64,000 nt of DNA from Ruegeria atlantica (GTDB taxonomy: Bacteria > Pseudomonadota > Alphaproteobacteria > Rhodobacterales > Rhodobacteraceae), in the NCBI RefSeq assembly GCF_013032455.1, contig NZ_WQCF01000005.1, positions 212,399 to 276,398 on the forward strand, written 5' to 3'. The position numbers were made by a program, and so were the translations under genes. Below, piece after piece: positions 26,256 to 34,689 of the stretch (position 1 is its first letter; every line of letters starts with the position of its first letter). A model generated the notes under the pieces. The model did not search any database. It was not told the DNA's origin and saw only the letters and a program-made list of their open reading frames with translations.

Positions 26256-26275
26256 TTTTGCAAACGTATGCAAAA
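26256..26275. promoter_or_regulatory. LacI-family operator 2
   Basis: TTTTGCAAACGTATGCAAAA differs from operator 1 by a single base, breaking one symmetric pair. Centre-to-centre spacing to operator 1 is 54 bp, close to five helical turns, suitable for cooperative binding or a small loop. It ends 21 bp before the ABC ATPase ATG and would overlap the promoter. A possible -35, TTGCCT, is at 26227-26232. Confidence 0.85.
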
Positions 26276-26296
26276 TGATTCCTTGCAGGGGGCACC

Positions 26297-27343
26297 ATGG
26301 CGGAAATTCAATTGCGGAACGTCGGTAAACGATGGGGCTCATTCGTTGGGGTTCACAATTTCGACCTGACGATCGCGGATCGCGAGTTTCTGGTGCTGCT
26401 CGGGCCCTCGGGCTGCGGCAAGACCACAACGATGCGTATGATCGCTGGCCTTGAGGACGTGACCGAGGGCGAAATCCTAGTCGACGGCAAGGTGGTCAAT
26501 GACCTTGAGCCCAAGGACCGCGACGTGGCGATGGTGTTCCAGAGCTACGCGCTTTATCCCAACATGAACGTCTATGAAAACATCCGTTTTCCGCTGAAGG
26601 TGCGCGGCATCGACGCCTCGACGCATGACGACAAGGTGCGCCGTGCCAGCGCGATGGTCGAGCTGGACGATTTCCTGCACCGGAAGCCTGCCGAGTTGTC
26701 GGGCGGTCAGCGACAGCGTGTGGCACTGGCCCGCGCCATTGTACGCGAGCCGAACGTGTTCCTGATGGATGAGCCACTATCAAACTTGGACGCTAAGCTT
26801 CGGGTTTCGACGCGGGCACAGATCAAGAACCTCAGCCACGAACTGGCGGTGACGACCATCTATGTGACCCATGACCAGATCGAAGCCATGACTCTGGCCG
26901 ACCGTGTCGTAGTTATGAAGCAGGGTGTGGTGCAGCAGGTCGGCAGCCCGACCGAAATTTATGACCGCCCAGCGAATACTTTCGTAGCCAGCTTTATCGG
27001 CTCGCCCGCGATGAACCTGATGGATGGTAAGGTTTTGGACGGCGTTTTCCGTGCAGAGCACGTCGAAATTCCGGTCGATGCGCTGGACGGCCCGATGACG
27101 CTGGGCTTTAGGGCCGAGGATGCCAGCCTTGCCGAAGGAAAAGGCCAGATTACCGCGCCGATCTACACGCTGGAATTGCTAGGCGACGCGACCATGATCT
27201 CGGTCCGGGTCGGTGGGGCTCTGGTCTCGGTCAAAGCGGACAAAGCCTTCCGTGCCGAAATTGGCGAGCCGGTCTCATTCTCGGTGCCAACAGAAATCTG
27301 TCACCTCTTTGAAGCTGAAAGTGGTGCGCGGATCGGGGGTTAA
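26297..27343 (+). CDS. Carbohydrate-type ABC transporter ATPase (MalK/UgpC family)
   Basis: 348 residues. Walker A GPSGCGKTT (about 36-44), Q-loop VFQSYALYPNMNVYEN, signature LSGGQRQRVALARAIV, Walker B FLMDEPLSNLDAKLR and switch histidine YVTHDQIEAMTLADR are all intact. The C-terminal 110 residues form the TOBE/regulatory domain seen in CUT1 sugar transporters (LGFRAEDASLAEGKG). Start at ATG 26297 with GCAGGGGGCACC as ribosome binding site. First gene of the long plus-strand operon; it energises uptake of the pathway's substrate. Confidence 0.93.
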   Translation: MAEIQLRNVGKRWGSFVGVHNFDLTIADREFLVLLGPSGCGKTTTMRMIAGLEDVTEGEILVDGKVVNDLEPKDRDVAMVFQSYALYPNMNVYENIRFPLKVRGIDASTHDDKVRRASAMVELDDFLHRKPAELSGGQRQRVALARAIVREPNVFLMDEPLSNLDAKLRVSTRAQIKNLSHELAVTTIYVTHDQIEAMTLADRVVVMKQGVVQQVGSPTEIYDRPANTFVASFIGSPAMNLMDGKVLDGVFRAEHVEIPVDALDGPMTLGFRAEDASLAEGKGQITAPIYTLELLGDATMISVRVGGALVSVKADKAFRAEIGEPVSFSVPTEICHLFEAESGARIGG

Positions 27344-27418
27344 CCCCAAAAACTGCCCGCATGGGCATAACAACGGTCCGGACGTCGACGACGGACCGAT
27401 CCTGACAGGGAGAAACGC

Positions 27419-28630
27419 ATGAAACTCAAGACGATCCTTATGGCAGGTGCCATGTCCATCGCCTCCACCGGTGCGTGGGCTGATTGCGCCTTTGAAAATG
27501 ATGTACCGCTGAAATCGCTCTCTGCTGGGTTCGAGGCCTGGAAAGCGGTAACCGATGCGATGGCGGAATGCGGCAATTTCAGCGCCTCGCTGGACCAGGA
27601 ATTCCGCGAAAAGCAACCCGAAGCGTTTGCAGCCGATCCGGCGCTGTATCAGATTGGTGGTGTTTCAAATGCCACGTTGGTGCCGTTGCTAAATGCGGGC
27701 ACGATCCGCCCGCTGGACGATCTGGTCGAGAAGTACGGTCAGGATTTGCTGCCTAACCAGTTGATCAAGGTGGATGGCAAGACCATGGCCATCGCGATGA
27801 TGGTGAATGCTCAGCACTTGATGTATCGCGACGACGTTCTGGCCGAATTGGGCATCGAAGAACCAAAATCCTACGCCGACGTTCTGGCCGCAGCTGCTAA
27901 GATCAAAGAAGCCGGTGTCATGGATTATCCGATTGGCGGCACGTTTAAGACCGGTTGGAACCTCGGTCAGGAATTCGTCAATATGTATCTCGGTGAAGGG
28001 GGGACGTTCTTTGGCGACGGCAACATGCCCGCAATCAACAATGAGCAGGGCGTTGCCGCGCTGGAAACCCTGAAAGCCATGACCGAATACATGGATCCAG
28101 AATATTTGGTCTCTGACTCGACTTATGTTCAGCAGCAGTTCCAACAGGGCAAGATTGCCATGGCGAACCTATGGGCCAGCCGTGCAGCCGCCATGAACGA
28201 CGAAGCCGAAAGCCAGGTTGTTGGCAAAGTGACTATGGCCGCAGCGCCGATGGGTTCGGCGGTGCCAGCGACTACCATCTGGTGGGACGGTATCGTTTTG
28301 GCCTCGAACATGAGCGACGAAGAGGCCGATGCTGCCTTCCGCGTCGCGCTTGAGGGGATGGACAGCGATATGGTCAGCGCGAACAACGATGTCGCTGTAT
28401 GGTTGAGCCCGGCCTACTCAGCAGGTGAATTGGCCGCCGGTGCTGCAGCTTCCGCAGAAGGGGGCGCCAAGGCGTACCCGGCTTCGGGTCCGATGGGGAT
28501 CATGCACACAGCCTTAGGTAATGGTCTGGCCGACTACCTGACCGGTGCCAAGGATGCGCAGACTACACTGGCCGATATCGAGGCAGATTACATCACCGCC
28601 GCGAAAGAAGCTGGCCTGATCAGCAACTGA
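27419..28630 (+). CDS. ABC transporter solute-binding protein (family 1)
   Basis: 403 residues with signal peptide MKLKTILMAGAMSIASTGAWA cleaved before DCAFEND. The body has the SBP family-1 layout: YQIGGVSNATLVPLLNAGTI near 80, the hinge region MMVNAQHLMYRDDVLAELG near 124-142, and a C-terminal lobe WWDGIVLASN. No lipobox. Such proteins bind sugars, polyols or glycerophosphodiesters. It sits between the ATPase and permease genes, followed by a strong hairpin at 28641 that probably raises its expression over the permeases. Confidence 0.9.
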   Translation: MKLKTILMAGAMSIASTGAWADCAFENDVPLKSLSAGFEAWKAVTDAMAECGNFSASLDQEFREKQPEAFAADPALYQIGGVSNATLVPLLNAGTIRPLDDLVEKYGQDLLPNQLIKVDGKTMAIAMMVNAQHLMYRDDVLAELGIEEPKSYADVLAAAAKIKEAGVMDYPIGGTFKTGWNLGQEFVNMYLGEGGTFFGDGNMPAINNEQGVAALETLKAMTEYMDPEYLVSDSTYVQQQFQQGKIAMANLWASRAAAMNDEAESQVVGKVTMAAAPMGSAVPATTIWWDGIVLASNMSDEEADAAFRVALEGMDSDMVSANNDVAVWLSPAYSAGELAAGAAASAEGGAKAYPASGPMGIMHTALGNGLADYLTGAKDAQTTLADIEADYITAAKEAGLISN

Positions 28631-28640
28631 TCCTTCCTGC

Positions 28641-28660
28641 GGGAGGGCTGCGGCCCTCCC
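28641..28660 (+). terminator. Hairpin after the solute-binding protein gene
   Basis: Perfect 8-bp GC stem GGGAGGGC/GCCCTCCC with a TGCG tetraloop, 10 nt after the stop codon and 37 nt before the permease ATG. It is followed by GTCCTTTACC, so termination would be partial. Same arrangement as at 90-112 and 10838-10861. Confidence 0.65.
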
Positions 28661-28696
28661 GTCCTTTACCTTGAGAACCATGAGAAAGGCAGAGCC

Positions 28697-29719
28697 ATGA
28701 ATTTCCGGACATTTGCCGCTTTTGTCGGCCCCTCTGTCTTTATGATGCTTCTCTTCATCGCGTTTCCGCTAGTCAGCGTGTTCAAGCAAAGCTTCTATGT
28801 CACCCAACCAATCTATGAGACGGTTGAAAAGGAAACCTGTACGCCCGGTTTCCTGACGCAGATTTGTGTGACCGAGCAAGTGTCGCAGCCTATGCTGGAT
28901 GAGCATGGTGAGATTATCACGCAGACCCAATATGTCGGGCTGCAAAGCTATCGCAATGTGTTGGAGCCTGAGCGGGCATGGCGCGCCATAAGCGATGGCA
29001 GTTGGCATGTGCTGTCGACGATTAACTTCTGGAAAGCCCTGCGGTTTACGTTGACCTTCACGCTGATCACTTTGCCGCTGGTGGTCGGGTGCGGTCTTGG
29101 AATTGCAATCCTTATCAACAACGCCGCTCGATCAATCCGTGGACCGGTGATCTTTATCTCGTTGCTGCCGTTCATCATCACGCCGGTGATTGGTGTGCTT
29201 TCGATCAATTGGCTGTTCCGCGGCGACGGTATCCTGACCGCGATGATGGAATGGTGGCTGAACCGCGACATAGCTCTGTTCGCGCAGGCTTGGACCATCG
29301 AGGTTCTGATGATGCTCTACCGCGTCTGGCACGTCGCCCCCTTTGCAGCGATCATCTTCTATGCCGGTCTTCAAACGGTCAATCAGGACAGTTTGGAAAG
29401 CGCGGTGATTGACGGGGCAACCCGCTGGCAGCGTTTGAAATACATCGTCATCCCGCACCTGATGCCCTTGATCATCTTTGTTGCGATGATCCACCTGATG
29501 GACAGCTATCGTGTCTTCGAAGAAATCGTTGGTTTCTCGAGTCAGGGCTACGTCATCTCGCTTCAGTGGCTGACCTTCGACTACCTGACGCCTGATCAGG
29601 CGGGCAACCGGTCGATCAGCCGTGCCTCGGCGAACTCGATGCTGACCATGATCGGTGTCGTCATCTTGCTTATCCTGCCGCTGCGCCGCACCTGGCGCGA
29701 TCATAAAGGAGGTCACTGA
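28697..29719 (+). CDS. ABC transporter permease (MalF/UgpA type)
   Basis: 340 residues. First helix at about 12-32 (VFMMLLFIAFPLVSVFKQS), then a long periplasmic stretch containing two cysteines (ETCTPGFLTQICVTEQ), five further helices, and the EAA loop SAVIDGATRWQRLKYIVIPH near 235-254. The large first periplasmic loop is typical of MalF-type subunits. It pairs with the following permease; its stop is one base before that gene's ATG, and the ribosome binding site AAAGGAGG of the next gene lies inside its end. Confidence 0.9.
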   Translation: MNFRTFAAFVGPSVFMMLLFIAFPLVSVFKQSFYVTQPIYETVEKETCTPGFLTQICVTEQVSQPMLDEHGEIITQTQYVGLQSYRNVLEPERAWRAISDGSWHVLSTINFWKALRFTLTFTLITLPLVVGCGLGIAILINNAARSIRGPVIFISLLPFIITPVIGVLSINWLFRGDGILTAMMEWWLNRDIALFAQAWTIEVLMMLYRVWHVAPFAAIIFYAGLQTVNQDSLESAVIDGATRWQRLKYIVIPHLMPLIIFVAMIHLMDSYRVFEEIVGFSSQGYVISLQWLTFDYLTPDQAGNRSISRASANSMLTMIGVVILLILPLRRTWRDHKGGH

Positions 29720-29720
29720 T

Positions 29721-30875
29721 ATGTCCTCACGCGCGCTTCGCCAACCTTTCAGCTTGCGGTTGACCTCGAACATCTTTTTGGCGCTTTGGTGTCTGATCGC
29801 AGCTTTCCCGATCTTCTGGATCGTAGTGATGAGCTTCAAGTCACCCGTCGATGCATTCGACAGCAACGCGCTTAACGTGATCTTTGGTCCAGCCACGCTA
29901 GGCGTCGGCAAAGGATTGTCACTGCTCGACATCATTCTGGGCATCGCGGTCATCTGGGGTACGATCCTCGCGGCTACCAAGACCCTACCTTCCATGGTGA
30001 AGTCCTACACCAAATCCGGGCAGGAGTGGTTTGGCTGGCTAGTCGGCGTGCTGGCTTTGTTGGTGGGCTTCCTGCTGGCCTTCTTCGTCATACTGCCTGC
30101 GATCCTGAACGTGTTGAACCCGCTCTTTGGCCCTCTCGGACGGGATGTACTTGGTCTGACGACGGAACACTACAAGACCGTTTGGATCGACCGGGGCTTT
30201 TCGAACAACTTCAAGAATTCGCTGATCGTGACGACTGGCGTGGTGACGGTATCGCTGACTGTGGGCACGTTGGCAGGGTACGGTCTGGCTCGGTCAGGTT
30301 CGACTTTGGCATTCTGGATTCTGATCGTCGCGCTGGTCTTTCGCGCCTTGCCGCACTCGGTGCTTGTCGCGGGCTATCTGCCAGTATTCATCAACTCGGC
30401 TGAGTGGCTTAGCCCAATACTGGGTGAAAATGCGCCGACCCTTTACGGTAAGCCTTTCGCGGTGATCGCTGTATTAGTTGCCATCAACCAGCCCTTCACC
30501 ATCTGGATGCTGCGGTCGTTCTTTCAGAACATCCCGGCAGAGTTGGACGAGGCCGCCCGCGTTGACGGATGCAGCCATTTCCAGGCGTTCCGCCGTGTCA
30601 TCATGCCGGTGATGTGGCCGGGGGTTATCACGACGGGCCTGTTCAGCTTCTTGCTGGCCTATAACGATTTTCTGGTCACAGCGTTGCTACTAGACGCGCA
30701 GAACCAGACCATGGTTCCCGCCATCGTCGGCATGTTCAATCGCGAAACGACCACAACCGACCAAGTCGTCGCCGTGGCCGCCGCCGTGTCGATCACCGCG
30801 CCACTAATCTTCCTTGTTCTGATCTTCCAGCGCCAGATCGTCAGCGGTCTGACAGCCGGGGCGGTGAAAGGCTGA
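29721..30875 (+). CDS. ABC transporter permease (MalG/UgpE type) with a two-helix insertion
   Basis: 384 residues from ATG 29721 (AAAGGAGG eight bases upstream), about 100 longer than usual MalG-type permeases. Helix 1 (IFLALWCLIAAFPIFWIVVM) is followed by the normal MSFKSPVDAF, then an extra segment with two hydrophobic stretches (LLDIILGIAVIWGTILAA near 73 and WLVGVLALLVGFLLAFFVIL near 105), before the expected TTEHYKTVW, the remaining helices and the EAA loop DEAARVDGCSHFQAFRRVIM near 277. The insertion is in frame and shows no sign of frameshift. Forms the channel with the previous permease. Confidence 0.88.
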   Translation: MSSRALRQPFSLRLTSNIFLALWCLIAAFPIFWIVVMSFKSPVDAFDSNALNVIFGPATLGVGKGLSLLDIILGIAVIWGTILAATKTLPSMVKSYTKSGQEWFGWLVGVLALLVGFLLAFFVILPAILNVLNPLFGPLGRDVLGLTTEHYKTVWIDRGFSNNFKNSLIVTTGVVTVSLTVGTLAGYGLARSGSTLAFWILIVALVFRALPHSVLVAGYLPVFINSAEWLSPILGENAPTLYGKPFAVIAVLVAINQPFTIWMLRSFFQNIPAELDEAARVDGCSHFQAFRRVIMPVMWPGVITTGLFSFLLAYNDFLVTALLLDAQNQTMVPAIVGMFNRETTTTDQVVAVAAAVSITAPLIFLVLIFQRQIVSGLTAGAVKG

Positions 30876-31000
30876 TGAGTAACCACGCCCGCCATAACGC
30901 CATGTCGCGCCACCCGGCGCTGAACAGGATGCCCAGGGATTTTCTGAGCTTTGGGGGCCTTTCCCCCAATCTCTTCCCTGCAATACCTGAAAGGACATGA
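30875..31000 (+). CDS. Possible 41-residue protein
   Basis: Begins MSNHARHNAMSRHPALNRMP, with its ATG overlapping the permease stop by one base (TGATG), and ends four bases before the next gene's ATG. The tight fit suggests translation, but the hairpin at 30951-30969 lies inside it and I recognise no family. It could be a remnant or a short translated linker coupling two genes. Confidence 0.3.
   Translation: MSNHARHNAMSRHPALNRMPRDFLSFGGLSPNLFPAIPERT
30951..30969 (+). terminator. Hairpin before the single-domain SnoaL gene
   Basis: Perfect 7-bp stem TTGGGGG/CCCCCAA with a 5-nt loop between the transporter genes and the enzyme genes. There is no T-run, so it is more likely an RNA processing or stability element separating transporter and catabolic parts of the message. 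Confidence 0.45.
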
Positions 31001-31003
31001 CAC

Positions 31004-31534
31004 ATGAAAGGTTCCCGCCCCGCACAAGCGGTTCTGACCCGCGACACGGATCTCAGCAAAACCGAAGACACACGCCGAGTGATTGAAACCATGGTGGATG
31101 GTCTGAATGACCATCGCATCGACGATATTGGCGAGTTTTTCGCCAGTGGCTTTCGCTGGATGGGCAATCAGGGCTGCGGTACCAAGACCGGCCTGAAAGA
31201 ATTTCAAGACAACTGGCAGCGCCCGTTTCAGGCCGCGTTCTCGGACAAGACCTGTATCGACGAGGCGCGTCTTTATATGGGTGAATGGGCGGCTGCCTTT
31301 GGCCGTCAGGAAGCCACCCATTCGGGCGAGTTTCTGGGCATCGCCCCCACCGGCAAGCGCGTCGAGATTCGCTACATGGACTTCTGGAAAGTGGTCGACG
31401 GCAAGATCGTCGACAACTGGGTGAATGTCGATTTCGCCCATGTCGCCGCGCAGCTGGGCGTGGACCTGTTCAACGGCCAAGGCTGGGAAGCATTTGACCG
31501 GGGGGAAAAGGCTCCGCCCCGGCCCAAAAACTGA
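31004..31534 (+). CDS. Single-domain SnoaL/NTF2-like protein B (ester cyclase type)
   Basis: 176 residues, one SnoaL-like cone domain: RRVIETMVDGLNDHRIDDIG near 24-43, GEFLGIAPTGKRVEIRYMDF near 108-127 and KIVDNWVNVDFAHVAAQLGV near 134-153. The GIAPTGKRVxxRxxDFW motif is the typical SnoaL-like signature. ATG at 31004, preceded by GAAAGGACATGACAC. It shares the C-terminal NW-V-x-DxxxxxxxLGVDxF pattern with proteins A and C of this cluster. Precise reaction unknown. Confidence 0.78.
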   Translation: MKGSRPAQAVLTRDTDLSKTEDTRRVIETMVDGLNDHRIDDIGEFFASGFRWMGNQGCGTKTGLKEFQDNWQRPFQAAFSDKTCIDEARLYMGEWAAAFGRQEATHSGEFLGIAPTGKRVEIRYMDFWKVVDGKIVDNWVNVDFAHVAAQLGVDLFNGQGWEAFDRGEKAPPRPKN

Positions 31535-31544
31535 GGATTGAAAA

Positions 31545-32876
31545 ATGGCAATCGAGTATCTCAAACGCGGTAAGTCTGACGCTGACCGGGCTGAAGACGA
31601 CGCCAAAACCCGTGCCGTGGTCGAGGCGACGCTGAAAGACATCGAAACCCGCGGCGATGCCGCCGTGCGCGAGCTGAGCGAGAAGTTCGACAACTATTCG
31701 CCCGCGTCTTTCCGCCTGTCGCAGCAAGAGATTGACGACCTGATTGGTCAGCTGACCGAGCGTGAACTGGCGGACATCAAGTTTGCGCAGGAACAAGTGC
31801 GCAACTTCGCACAGGCGCAACGCGATTCCATGCTGGATATTGAGGTCGAAACCCTGCCGGGTGTGATCCTGGGTCACAAGAACATCCCCGTTCAGTCCGT
31901 GGGCTGTTATGTACCCGGCGGCAAGTTCCCGATGGTGGCCTCGGCACATATGTCCGTCGCCACCGCCTCGGTCGCCGGTGTTCCGCGTATCATCGCCTGT
32001 ACGCCGCCGTTCAACGGCAAGCCGAATGGGGCTGTAATCGCAGCGATGCATCTGGGCGGCGCGCATGAGATCTATGTCATGGGCGGCATTCAGGCCATAG
32101 GCGCCATGGCGCTGGGAACCGAGACCATCGATCCGGTTCACATGCTGGTTGGCCCCGGCAACGCCTTTGTAGCCGAAGCCAAGCGCCAGTTGTTTGGGCG
32201 TGTCGGTATCGATCTTTTCGCTGGTCCGACCGAGACGATGGTCATCGCTGACGAGTCCGCCGCAGACGCAGAGCTTTGCGCCACTGACCTGCTGGGGCAG
32301 GCCGAGCACGGCTATAACAGCCCCTGCGTGCTGCTGACCAACTCGCGCAAACTGGCTGAGGACACCTTGGCCGAGGTGGACCGCCTGCTGGGCATCCTAC
32401 CGACTGCAGGGACCGCGAAAGTGTCGTGGGAAGAATATGGCGAGGTGATCGTCTGTGACACCTATGACGAGATGCTGCAGGTTGCCGATGACATCGCCTC
32501 GGAGCACGTCCAGGTCATGACCGACCGTGACGACTGGTTCCTTGAGAACATGACCTGCTATGGCGCTTTGTTCCTTGGACCGCGCACCAATGTGTCGAAT
32601 GGCGATAAGGTGATTGGGACCAACCATACGCTGCCAACGAAGAAAGCCGGGCGTTACACCGGTGGGCTATGGGTCGGTAAGTATCTGAAGACGCACAGCT
32701 ATCAAAAAGTTCTGACTGATGAGGCGGCGACATTGATCGGCGAATATGGTTCACGCCTATGTATGTTGGAAGGTTTTGTCGGCCATGCGGAGCAATGCAA
32801 CATCCGTGTGCGCCGCTATGGCGGCATCAACGTGCCCTATGGCGAACCGGCACCTTACCGGGACGCAGCCGAATGA
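31545..32876 (+). CDS. Histidinol dehydrogenase-family enzyme, HpsN-like
   Basis: 443 residues. The HisD/HpsN fold is clear: [19 protein letters not shown] near 119, [19 protein letters not shown] near 202, [20 protein letters not shown] near 224, the zinc/catalytic segment [18 protein letters not shown] near 250 with Q and H retained, and ASEHVQVMT near 313 (E-H pair). The motif set is closer to sulfopropanediol 3-dehydrogenase HpsN than to biosynthetic HisD, and no his genes are nearby. HpsN uses NAD to oxidise a primary alcohol to a carboxylate in two steps. Here the substrate is probably a different diol or polyol. ATGA overlap with the next gene. Confidence 0.85.
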   Translation: MAIEYLKRGKSDADRAEDDAKTRAVVEATLKDIETRGDAAVRELSEKFDNYSPASFRLSQQEIDDLIGQLTERELADIKFAQEQVRNFAQAQRDSMLDIEVETLPGVILGHKNIPVQSVGCYVPGGKFPMVASAHMSVATASVAGVPRIIACTPPFNGKPNGAVIAAMHLGGAHEIYVMGGIQAIGAMALGTETIDPVHMLVGPGNAFVAEAKRQLFGRVGIDLFAGPTETMVIADESAADAELCATDLLGQAEHGYNSPCVLLTNSRKLAEDTLAEVDRLLGILPTAGTAKVSWEEYGEVIVCDTYDEMLQVADDIASEHVQVMTDRDDWFLENMTCYGALFLGPRTNVSNGDKVIGTNHTLPTKKAGRYTGGLWVGKYLKTHSYQKVLTDEAATLIGEYGSRLCMLEGFVGHAEQCNIRVRRYGGINVPYGEPAPYRDAAE

Positions 32877-33925
32877 GTGACAAGCATACCCAGCACAAGG
32901 CCCTGATCGCTCCGCTTAGGGCTGCAATGTATGATTTTTCCGAGGCCAGTGTGCGAAAGGCACTGGCCGAGGTCACGACTTCGGATGCCGTGTTCCATCT
33001 GTGCCACCCCTTTGGCGACAGCACTGGCAGTGACACGTACTACGATATCGCCTACAAAGACCTGCTGTCCGCCTGGCCCGATCTGGAACGCCGCGACTAT
33101 ATCGTCATGGCTGGCCCGGATGAGCATGGGGCCGATTGGGTCGGGTGCGGCGGCTACTATACCGGCACCTTTACCGGGCCATGGCTGGATATCCCGCCGA
33201 CCGGCCATCAGGTGACCATGCGCTTCCACGAATTCTACCGTTTTCTAGACGGCAAAGTGGTCGAGATGCAGGCCCTGTGGGACATCCCCGAGGTGATGAT
33301 GCAGGCAAATGCCTGGCCGATGGCCCCCAGTCTGGGCCGTGAATGGCATGTGCCCGGACCGGCCACGCAGGACGGCTTGGTGCCCGGCCCCTATGATGCG
33401 GCCAAGGGGCAGGCGGCCTGTCAGCATATCATCGACATGCTTGAACACCTCAAGAAGCACCCCTCGCAAGGCGGGCCGGAGGTGATGGAGCCCGACCGGT
33501 TCTGGCATCCCCGCATGAATTGGTACGGCCCGGCGGGCATCGGCACCGGGCGCGGGTTTTCCGGGTTTCGCAACTGGCACCAGATTCCGTTCCTCAACGG
33601 GATGCCGGATCGCGGGCAATATATCGACGACATCACCTATCACTTCTTCGGGGATGGCGATTATGCCGCCGTGACCGGCTGGCCCAACATGATCCAGACC
33701 GTAACCCATGATGGCTGGATGGGGATCGCGCCCTCGGGCAAACGGATCACCATGCGCAGTCTCGATTTCTGGCGGCTGGAAAACGGGCGAATCCGGGAAA
33801 ACTGGGTATTGGTCGATTTGTTGGACGCCTACCGGCAGCTTGGCGTTGACGTCTTTGCCCGTCTGCGGGAATTCAACAAGGCCCGCAACATGGGCCGCAT
33901 TGAAATACCGGATGGAATGACCTGA
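32873..33925 (+). CDS. Tandem SnoaL/NTF2-like protein C
   Basis: 350 residues from ATG 32873, which overlaps the previous stop (ATGA). Domain 1 about 25-150 ([40 protein letters not shown]), domain 2 about 190-330 ([60 protein letters not shown]). Two SnoaL-like domains and clear relation to protein A at 25131-26144. Function not assignable; isomerase, dehydratase or cyclase chemistry would be usual for the fold. One-base overlap with the SDR gene. Confidence 0.78.
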   Translation: MSDKHTQHKALIAPLRAAMYDFSEASVRKALAEVTTSDAVFHLCHPFGDSTGSDTYYDIAYKDLLSAWPDLERRDYIVMAGPDEHGADWVGCGGYYTGTFTGPWLDIPPTGHQVTMRFHEFYRFLDGKVVEMQALWDIPEVMMQANAWPMAPSLGREWHVPGPATQDGLVPGPYDAAKGQAACQHIIDMLEHLKKHPSQGGPEVMEPDRFWHPRMNWYGPAGIGTGRGFSGFRNWHQIPFLNGMPDRGQYIDDITYHFFGDGDYAAVTGWPNMIQTVTHDGWMGIAPSGKRITMRSLDFWRLENGRIRENWVLVDLLDAYRQLGVDVFARLREFNKARNMGRIEIPDGMT

Positions 33926-34689
33926 TGACCGACTTGCCGCGCACACCTTCGTTTTCCCTGAACGGAAAAACCGCCCTTGTTACCGGAGCCTCCTCGGGGA
34001 TCGGGCAGGGATGTGCGGTAGCTTTGGCCGAGGCAGGCGCGCATGTCGTCTGCGCGGCCCGCGGTGCGGATCGGTTGAACGACACAGTGGCTGCACTTAA
34101 GGCGCAGGGTTGGTCAGCCGAGGCTCTTATGCTGGATCAGAGCGATCTGGACGCGTTAAAACAACTTTTTGAAACGCGCGCCTTTGATATCGTGGTGAAC
34201 TCGGCCGGGGTCGCTCGGCACAGTGCAGCAATTGAGACAACGCCAGAGGATTTCGATGCCGTCACCAGCGTCAATCTGCGCTCGGCTTATTTCCTCTCAA
34301 GCTATGCTGCCCGCGCTTTGATCGAAGCCGGCAAACCCGGCTCGATTATCCACATCTCCAGCCAGATGGGGCATGTCGGCGGGGTCGACCGGGCGCTTTA
34401 CTGCGCCACCAAGCATGGGCTGGAGGGCATGGTCAAATCCATGGCCATCGAATGGGGCAAACAAGGCATACGGATCAATACCGTCTGCCCGACTTTCATC
34501 CGAACGCCTCTGACCCAATCTACCTTTGACAACCCCGAACGCGCCGCGTGGATCATGGAAAAGATCAAGCTGGACCGGGTGGGCGAGGTCGAGGACATCA
34601 TGGGCGCGGTGCGCTACCTCGCCTCAGACGCTTCAGCGCTGGTCACCGGCACCTCGATGTTGATTGACGGAGGTTGGACGGCAGACTGA
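33925..34689 (+). CDS. Short-chain dehydrogenase/reductase
   Basis: 254 residues, classical SDR. Nucleotide-binding loop TALVTGASSGIGQG (about 15-28), NSAGV near 92, catalytic serine in HISSQMGHVGG near 146, and catalytic YCATK near 158-162. It ends with the typical GTSMLIDGGWTAD. A cytoplasmic NAD(P)-dependent oxidoreductase of a hydroxyl/keto group, possibly the first step on the imported substrate. TGATG junctions on both sides couple it to the SnoaL gene and the LacI gene. Confidence 0.9.
   Translation: MTDLPRTPSFSLNGKTALVTGASSGIGQGCAVALAEAGAHVVCAARGADRLNDTVAALKAQGWSAEALMLDQSDLDALKQLFETRAFDIVVNSAGVARHSAAIETTPEDFDAVTSVNLRSAYFLSSYAARALIEAGKPGSIIHISSQMGHVGGVDRALYCATKHGLEGMVKSMAIEWGKQGIRINTVCPTFIRTPLTQSTFDNPERAAWIMEKIKLDRVGEVEDIMGAVRYLASDASALVTGTSMLIDGGWTAD

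Noticed and set aside
29132..29995. 287-codon minus-strand frame opposite the ABC permeases
   Set aside because: Shadow of two well-supported permease genes; low-complexity charged composition.
31545..32876. Biosynthetic histidinol dehydrogenase (hisD)
   Set aside because: No histidine genes nearby, the operon is catabolic and LacI-linked, and motifs fit HpsN-like enzymes better.
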